A stretch of DNA of 45,089 nt from Hespellia sp. GTDB taxonomy: Bacteria; Bacillota; Clostridia; Lachnospirales; Lachnospiraceae. This document shows, piece by piece, positions 40,809-45,089 of this stretch (its first letter is position 1; the number at the start of each line of letters is the position of its first letter). The notes below the pieces were generated by a model. It saw nothing but the letters and a program-made list of their open reading frames with translations. It had not been told where the DNA came from and did not search any database. The translations under genes and the position numbers were made by a program. Location of the stretch: NCBI GenBank assembly GCA_028694105.1, contig JAQUUC010000030.1:1-45089 (forward strand), written 5' to 3'.

Positions 40809-42836
40809 TCATAGTATATGAAGATTATCCTTTTTTAATCTGCCAGTTATTTCATCTTCTGACAAATTTTTCATCATCCAGTCAGCCGCTTCGTTTGCCT
40901 CCTGCAGAATCTTCGCATCCTGATAAATGTCACCGAGACGAAAATCCATCAGCCCGCTTTGGCGGATTCCGAACAGATCGCCGGGACCGCGAAGTCTTAA
41001 GTCTTCACTTGCAATAAAAAATCCATCATTTGATTTATTTAAAATCTCAAGCCGTTCCTTTGTCTCTTTTGTTTTTGAAGCAGTCATAAAGATACAGTAG
41101 GACTGATACTTTCCCCGTCCGACGCGGCCACGGAGCTGATGGAGCTGTGCCAGACCGAACCGTTCAGAATTTTCAATCAGCATGACGGTGGAGTTTGGCA
41201 CATCAATACCAACTTCAATAACCGTTGTTGATACGAGAATCTGAATCTCATTTTTTGCAAATCGCGTCATAATATCATCTTTTTCATCCTGCTTCATTTT
41301 ACCGTGCAGGTATGCAATGCTGCAGTTTCCGTGCAGTTCTTCTCTGAGATTTTCTGCATAATCCATAACATTTTCCGCCTCAAGTGTCTCACTCTCCTCC
41401 ACCATCGGACAAATCACATAACACTGTCTGCCTTCTGCAATCTGTTTTTCCATAAAGTGATATGCATTCGGACGGTATCCGGTGTCGACCACACAGTTCT
41501 TAATCGGAAGCCGGTTCGCGGGGAGCTCATCTATCACAGAAATGTCCAGCTCTCCATAGAGAATAATCGCAAGCGTCCTCGGAATCGGAGTAGCACTCAT
41601 CACCATGAAATGAGGGGAGTTTCCTTTTTCGGCAAATTTTTCGCGCTGCTTTACGCCAAAGCGATGCTGTTCATCGGTGATGACCAGCGCCAGATTACGG
41701 TATACCACTTTTTCCTGAATCAGCGCATGTGTTCCAATGATAATATCCACTTCACCGCTTTCGATTCTTTCATAGGCCAGTCTCTTTTCTTTTGCAGTCA
41801 TGGATCCCGTAAGCAGCTCTGTTTTCAGCGGCACTCCATATTCGGAAAACATCGTTCCGATCGATTCAAAATGCTGTTTTGCAAGCACTTCCGTCGGTGC
41901 CATCATTGCACCCTGACAGCCATTTAATCCGGCAAGCATCAGACCAAGAACCGCCACGATGGTCTTGCCCGAGCCCACATCGCCCTGCACAAGCCGGGAC
42001 ATCACATTGGGCCCGCTCATGTCTTTTTTGATATCCTCCCACACCTGCAGCTGTGCCTTCGTCAGATGAAACGGTAGTTGTTTTAGAAATGCATGGATTT
42101 GTGTTTTTTCTTCCATGTGGAAATGGTTTTCCAGCCGCACATTGCTTTCCTTCAGCTGTCTGAGCGATAGAATGAAATCCAGAAATTCTTCAAACACCAG
42201 ACGGTTTCTTGCCGGATAAAACGTTTCTTTGTTCTTCGGGAAATGTATCGCCTGAATTGCCGTGTCAATTGTTGGCAGCCCGTATCGTCTGCATATCTCT
42301 TTGGGCAGCGTATCCTGAATTGTACAAATCTGTCCCAGCGCAGTCCGAACAGCTTTCATGACTGCGTTATTCGTAATTCCGGAAGTCAGTCCGTAAACTG
42401 GCTGCAGCGTATCCAGCTTCGCATCGTATTGTGCTGCCGGATAAAAGATTTCCGGATGTTCCATCACAAGCGTTCCCTTTTTGCTGACGATTTTTCCGCG
42501 CAGCGTAATCACACCGCCTTTTGAAAGGGTCGTTCGAAGAAATGGCATGCGAAACCAGATGACCTTTAAACTGCCGGTTAAATCCTTTACGTAAAGAGTC
42601 GTGACCTGCATATTCCGATTTCCACTCACCTGAACTCTTCCAAAGATAGCACCGGATACCGTCATGACACGGCCTTCTTCCACCTCACTGACCGGAACTG
42701 CTTCTTCATATACCTGATAGGAGCGTGGATAATAACGAATCAGATCCCCAACTGTCTCAACACCCAGTTTTCGAAAACTCTGTTCTGTTTTTGCTCCAAC
42801 ACCTTTTATTTCACTGATTTTCGATTGTTCTATCAT
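40809..42836 (-). CDS. recG: ATP-dependent DNA helicase RecG
   Basis: RecG reverses stalled forks and branch-migrates junctions. The 675-residue protein has the N-terminal OB wedge domain (~50-150), Walker A GDVGSGKT at 285-292, the DEQH box at 388-391, SATPIPRTLA, and the C-terminal QLRGRVGRG motif with the RecG-specific tail (GDLFGIRQSGLMDFRLGD). Nothing is missing. It follows the DAK2 gene by 6 bases, the common asp23-DAK2-recG order. Confidence 0.97.
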   Translation of the reverse strand: MIEQSKISEIKGVGAKTEQSFRKLGVETVGDLIRYYPRSYQVYEEAVPVSEVEEGRVMTVSGAIFGRVQVSGNRNMQVTTLYVKDLTGSLKVIWFRMPFLRTTLSKGGVITLRGKIVSKKGTLVMEHPEIFYPAAQYDAKLDTLQPVYGLTSGITNNAVMKAVRTALGQICTIQDTLPKEICRRYGLPTIDTAIQAIHFPKNKETFYPARNRLVFEEFLDFILSLRQLKESNVRLENHFHMEEKTQIHAFLKQLPFHLTKAQLQVWEDIKKDMSGPNVMSRLVQGDVGSGKTIVAVLGLMLAGLNGCQGAMMAPTEVLAKQHFESIGTMFSEYGVPLKTELLTGSMTAKEKRLAYERIESGEVDIIIGTHALIQEKVVYRNLALVITDEQHRFGVKQREKFAEKGNSPHFMVMSATPIPRTLAIILYGELDISVIDELPANRLPIKNCVVDTGYRPNAYHFMEKQIAEGRQCYVICPMVEESETLEAENVMDYAENLREELHGNCSIAYLHGKMKQDEKDDIMTRFAKNEIQILVSTTVIEVGIDVPNSTVMLIENSERFGLAQLHQLRGRVGRGKYQSYCIFMTASKTKETKERLEILNKSNDGFFIASEDLRLRGPGDLFGIRQSGLMDFRLGDIYQDAKILQEANEAADWMMKNLSEDEITGRLKKDNLHIL

Positions 42837-42842
42837 ACCGCT

Positions 42843-44501
42843 CTATTCAACAGATAATACATAGTAATAAATTGGCTGTCCGCCGCAGTGTGTATCCACA
42901 TCTGCATCCGGATAGAGTTCTGCGACTTCATCCGCAAATGCAAGTGCTGTCTCTTCTGATACCTCTTCACCATAATACAGACTGATTAATTCTGTGTCTT
43001 CATCTGCCAGTTCTGCCAGCAGCTCTTTGGTGGTGGCTTCAATCTCTTTGCCAACTGCAAGAATACCTGCATCACCGATTCCCATGATATCACCCTCGTG
43101 AATCTCTTTGTCATCGATGTGCGTATCACGGACTGCATATGTCACCTGACCGGTCTTCACATTTCCAATCTCTTCCTGCATGGTCTCAGCATTCGTGTCA
43201 ACGTCCGCCTCCGGCATATAGTTGATGATTGCTGTGATGCCCTGTGGAACTGTCTTGGATGGAATGACAATGACATCTTTATCCTTGGTCAGACTCTGTG
43301 CCTGATTCGCCGCAAGAATGATGTTCTTGTTATTCGGCAGGATGAAGATATGGTCGGCATTTACCTGATCAATTGCGTTCAGCATATCATCTGTGCTCGG
43401 ATTCATTGTCTGTCCGCCTTCAATGATATAGTCAACTCCCAATTCCCGGAAAATCTCGTTCATGCCTGCACCGATGGATACCGCGATGAATCCAACGGAT
43501 TTTCTTGGCTCCTGTTCCTTTTTCTTCTGCTCAGCAGCAAGCTTCTCCGCATCACGGATCAACTTTTCTTCGTGTTCTTCCCGCATGTTGTCAATCTTCA
43601 TGCGTGAAAGCTGTCCATATGTCAGTGCTTTCTGAATTGCAAGACCCGGATCATTCGTGTGAACATGAATCTTTACAATGTCATCATCCGCGACGCATAC
43701 AATGGAATCTCCGATGGATTCTAAAAATGCTTTAAATTCCACCTCATCCTTATCTGTGAATTCTTTCTCTGTCATAATAATAAATTCCGTACAGTATCCA
43801 AACTTGATATCCGCGGCCGTCTCAGAAGACACACGCGTAACTGTTTTGCCTGCTCCGGAAGAAATCATGCTGTAATCAATATCTTTTCCCTGGAATGCGT
43901 CATACGCACCCTTGATAACTTCAAGAAGTCCCTGTCCGCCGGAGTCAACAACACCTGCATCTTTTAATACCGGAAGCATGTCCGGAGTCTTGGCGAGAAC
44001 CTCTTCTGCATAATCAATTACCTGCGGAATGAACTCTTCTAAATCTTCTGTTGTCTCGGCAAGTTCGATTGCTTTCTCGGCAATTCCTCTTGCGACCGTC
44101 AGAATCGTTCCTTCTTTTGGCTTCATAACTGCTTTGTATGCCGTCTCTTTTGCTCTCTCACACGCTGCCGCAAGTGTAGCGGCATCCACTTCCTTCGTCT
44201 CTCTGACGCCCTTGGTAAAACCGCGAAGTAACTGGGATAAAATCACACCGGAATTACCGCGTGCTCCACGGAGCGATCCGGAGGAAATTGCTTTGCATAC
44301 AGTGAGCATCTCCGGATTCTCGATACTGCTGACTTCTTTTGCTGCTGCTAAGATAGTCAGTGTCATATTCGTTCCTGTATCTCCGTCCGGTACAGGGAAT
44401 ACATTCAGTTCATTGATGAACTCTTTCTTTGCCTCGATATTCGCTGCCCCTGCCAGAAACATCTTCGTCAGCATCTCTGCATTTATCGTTTTTGTTGCCA
44501 C
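42843..44501 (-). CDS. DAK2-domain protein, FakA/YloV-like
   Basis: A 552-residue protein with an N-terminal DAK2 kinase domain (NVFPVPDGDTGTNMTLT at ~33-49 holds the Mg-ATP Asp residues; SLRGARGNSGVILSQLLRG follows), a middle linker and a C-terminal DAK1-like domain. In Gram-positives, FakA with a FakB partner phosphorylates fatty acids for phospholipid synthesis; this protein has the same layout, so that role is likely. The start is GTG 44501, eight bases after AGGAGG; a frame from 44522 would contain that site. Confidence 0.88.
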   Translation of the reverse strand: MATKTINAEMLTKMFLAGAANIEAKKEFINELNVFPVPDGDTGTNMTLTILAAAKEVSSIENPEMLTVCKAISSGSLRGARGNSGVILSQLLRGFTKGVRETKEVDAATLAAACERAKETAYKAVMKPKEGTILTVARGIAEKAIELAETTEDLEEFIPQVIDYAEEVLAKTPDMLPVLKDAGVVDSGGQGLLEVIKGAYDAFQGKDIDYSMISSGAGKTVTRVSSETAADIKFGYCTEFIIMTEKEFTDKDEVEFKAFLESIGDSIVCVADDDIVKIHVHTNDPGLAIQKALTYGQLSRMKIDNMREEHEEKLIRDAEKLAAEQKKKEQEPRKSVGFIAVSIGAGMNEIFRELGVDYIIEGGQTMNPSTDDMLNAIDQVNADHIFILPNNKNIILAANQAQSLTKDKDVIVIPSKTVPQGITAIINYMPEADVDTNAETMQEEIGNVKTGQVTYAVRDTHIDDKEIHEGDIMGIGDAGILAVGKEIEATTKELLAELADEDTELISLYYGEEVSEETALAFADEVAELYPDADVDTHCGGQPIYYYVLSVE

Positions 44502-44514
44502 AATGTAGTCCTCC

Positions 44515-44874
44515 TTAATCAATCACTCGCACGCCTTCAACAAAGATGTTAATTGTATCAACTGACATGCCCGAAAATTCTTCTACTTTATATTTTACAT
44601 TACTCATTAAATTCTCAGAAACTGATGGAATATTCACACCGTAGGAAACAATCACATGGAAATCCAGTGAAATACTGTTCTCCTCGGATACATCTACACG
44701 GATACCATGTGTCAGGCTATCTTTTTTCAAAAGTCTTACCAGACCGTCCTTTACATTAACAGCTGCCATACCGACAATGCCGAAGCATTCTACTGCAACC
44801 GAACCAGCATATTTTGCAATTACATCAGGATTTACTGTGATAATTCCAAGGTTCGTACTCATGCTACCTTTCAT
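44515..44874 (-). CDS. Asp23/Gls24 family protein
   Basis: A 119-residue Asp23/Gls24 protein (DUF322), linked to cell-envelope stress in Gram-positives. Typical motifs are GIITVNPDVIAKYAGSVAVE, GIVGMAAVN, and the closing VDTINIFVEGVRV. The start is ATG 44874, seven bases after GGAGG; a frame reaching 44919 is not supported. It is the first gene of the operon with the DAK2 protein and RecG, served by a strong promoter at 44925-44953. Confidence 0.92.
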   Translation of the reverse strand: MKGSMSTNLGIITVNPDVIAKYAGSVAVECFGIVGMAAVNVKDGLVRLLKKDSLTHGIRVDVSEENSISLDFHVIVSYGVNIPSVSENLMSNVKYKVEEFSGMSVDTINIFVEGVRVID

Positions 44875-44924
44875 ATTCATACCTCCGATTTTTTTGTGGT
44901 CAAATCCACATAATAACATTTATT

Positions 44925-44953
44925 ATTATACTCTGTTTTACTTTCTTTGACAA
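44925..44953 (-). promoter_or_regulatory. Promoter of the asp23-DAK2-recG operon
   Basis: On the minus strand, TTGTCA (44948-44953), 17 bases, TATAAT (44925-44930). Five of six -35 bases and all -10 bases match the housekeeping consensus. The leader is about 45 bases. Confidence 0.8.
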
Positions 44954-44963
44954 GAATCATAGT

Positions 44964-44984
44964 AAAAAAGTGTCTGTGACACTT
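44964..44984 (-). terminator. Terminator for a minus-strand gene right of the window
   Basis: AAGTGTC (44968-44974), three loop bases, GACACTT (44978-44984), a perfect seven-base stem followed on the minus strand by a T-run (A-run 44964-44969). It sits just upstream of the asp23 promoter, as expected for the end of a preceding transcript. Confidence 0.65.
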
Positions 44985-44995
44985 CAACTCCCCTG

Positions 44996-45028
44996 CCCCT
45001 CATTCATGAGGGGTTAGGGGTTTCTTTT
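44996..45028 (+). terminator. GC-rich hairpin with T-rich tail, direction uncertain
   Basis: CCCCTCA (44996-45002), four loop bases, TGAGGGG (45007-45013), with a second outer pairing CCCCT/AGGGG. On plus it is followed by TTTCTTTTT, a terminator shape, but no plus-strand gene lies upstream in view. It may act with the neighbouring minus-strand hairpin as a combined stop signal. Confidence 0.4.
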
Positions 45029-45089
45029 TGTGTTACTTTCATTCATAATAATCTTATGAATATATTACAACGCATATTTGAAGATCATT

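Noticed and set aside
1-45089. CRISPR array, tRNA or rRNA genes, complete insertion sequence
   Set aside because: No regularly spaced repeats, cloverleaf-like segments, rRNA sequence or transposase-like protein were found.

Overview
The window looks like a chromosomal segment of a spore-forming, low- to mid-GC Clostridia of the Lachnospiraceae type. This rests on the gene set and order: the rplU-prp-rpmA-obgE cluster with a cleavable L27 leader, a short HisG with HisZ, an alpha/beta-type SASP, YlbJ, and an asp23-DAK2-recG cluster. The species cannot be named from the sequence alone.

Positions 1-9000 are an AT-rich accessory block. It holds about eleven short minus-strand genes of unknown function. 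Many encode small membrane proteins, and three share what looks like one PH-like core. Between them lie broken copies of the neighbouring genes (352-519, 2565-2640, 5057-5122), a reading frame cut by one stop codon (3241-3759), a gene with no recognisable start (534-1352) and tiny leftovers (7543-7711). The block ends with a single plus-strand gene (7997-8944) that appears to join an OB-fold to an ERCC4/XPF-like nuclease. The pattern is one of repeated duplication, deletion and replacement, as in immunity-gene or defence-gene arrays, but no toxin, integrase or defence operon is visible, so function stays open.

Positions 9177-13462 are the ribosome-assembly operon rplU-prp-rpmA-obgE-yhbY-nadD-yqeK-rsfS, read on the minus strand from a strong promoter with a leader RNA. 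Upstream of it are lysC with an amidohydrolase gene (13451-15586), the potassium uptake pair trkA-trkH (15628-18440), then RNase E/G and two radical-SAM-associated genes (18514-22260). Positions 22646-27744 hold the histidine genes hisZ-hisG-hisD-hisB-hisIE from a near-consensus promoter. The last gene carries an extra N-terminal HisF-like domain that seems to have lost its catalytic residues.

Positions 27823-36791 hold DNA repair and RNA modification genes (recU, two pseudouridine synthases, an RsmF-type methyltransferase), a YgiQ-type radical SAM protein, a HAD phosphatase, a C39-like peptidase and an NhaC antiporter. A 99-base hairpin-rich element flanked by 10-base direct repeats sits just upstream of nhaC. 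Positions 36984-44874 carry an M23 peptidase, ylbJ (plus strand), a coiled-coil protein with coaD and rsmD, a SASP gene, and the asp23-DAK2-recG operon. Transcription signals here are tightly packed: a terminator lies inside the convergent ylbJ coding sequence, and the rsmD promoter overlaps the SASP terminator hairpin. No tRNA, rRNA, CRISPR array or complete insertion sequence was seen.
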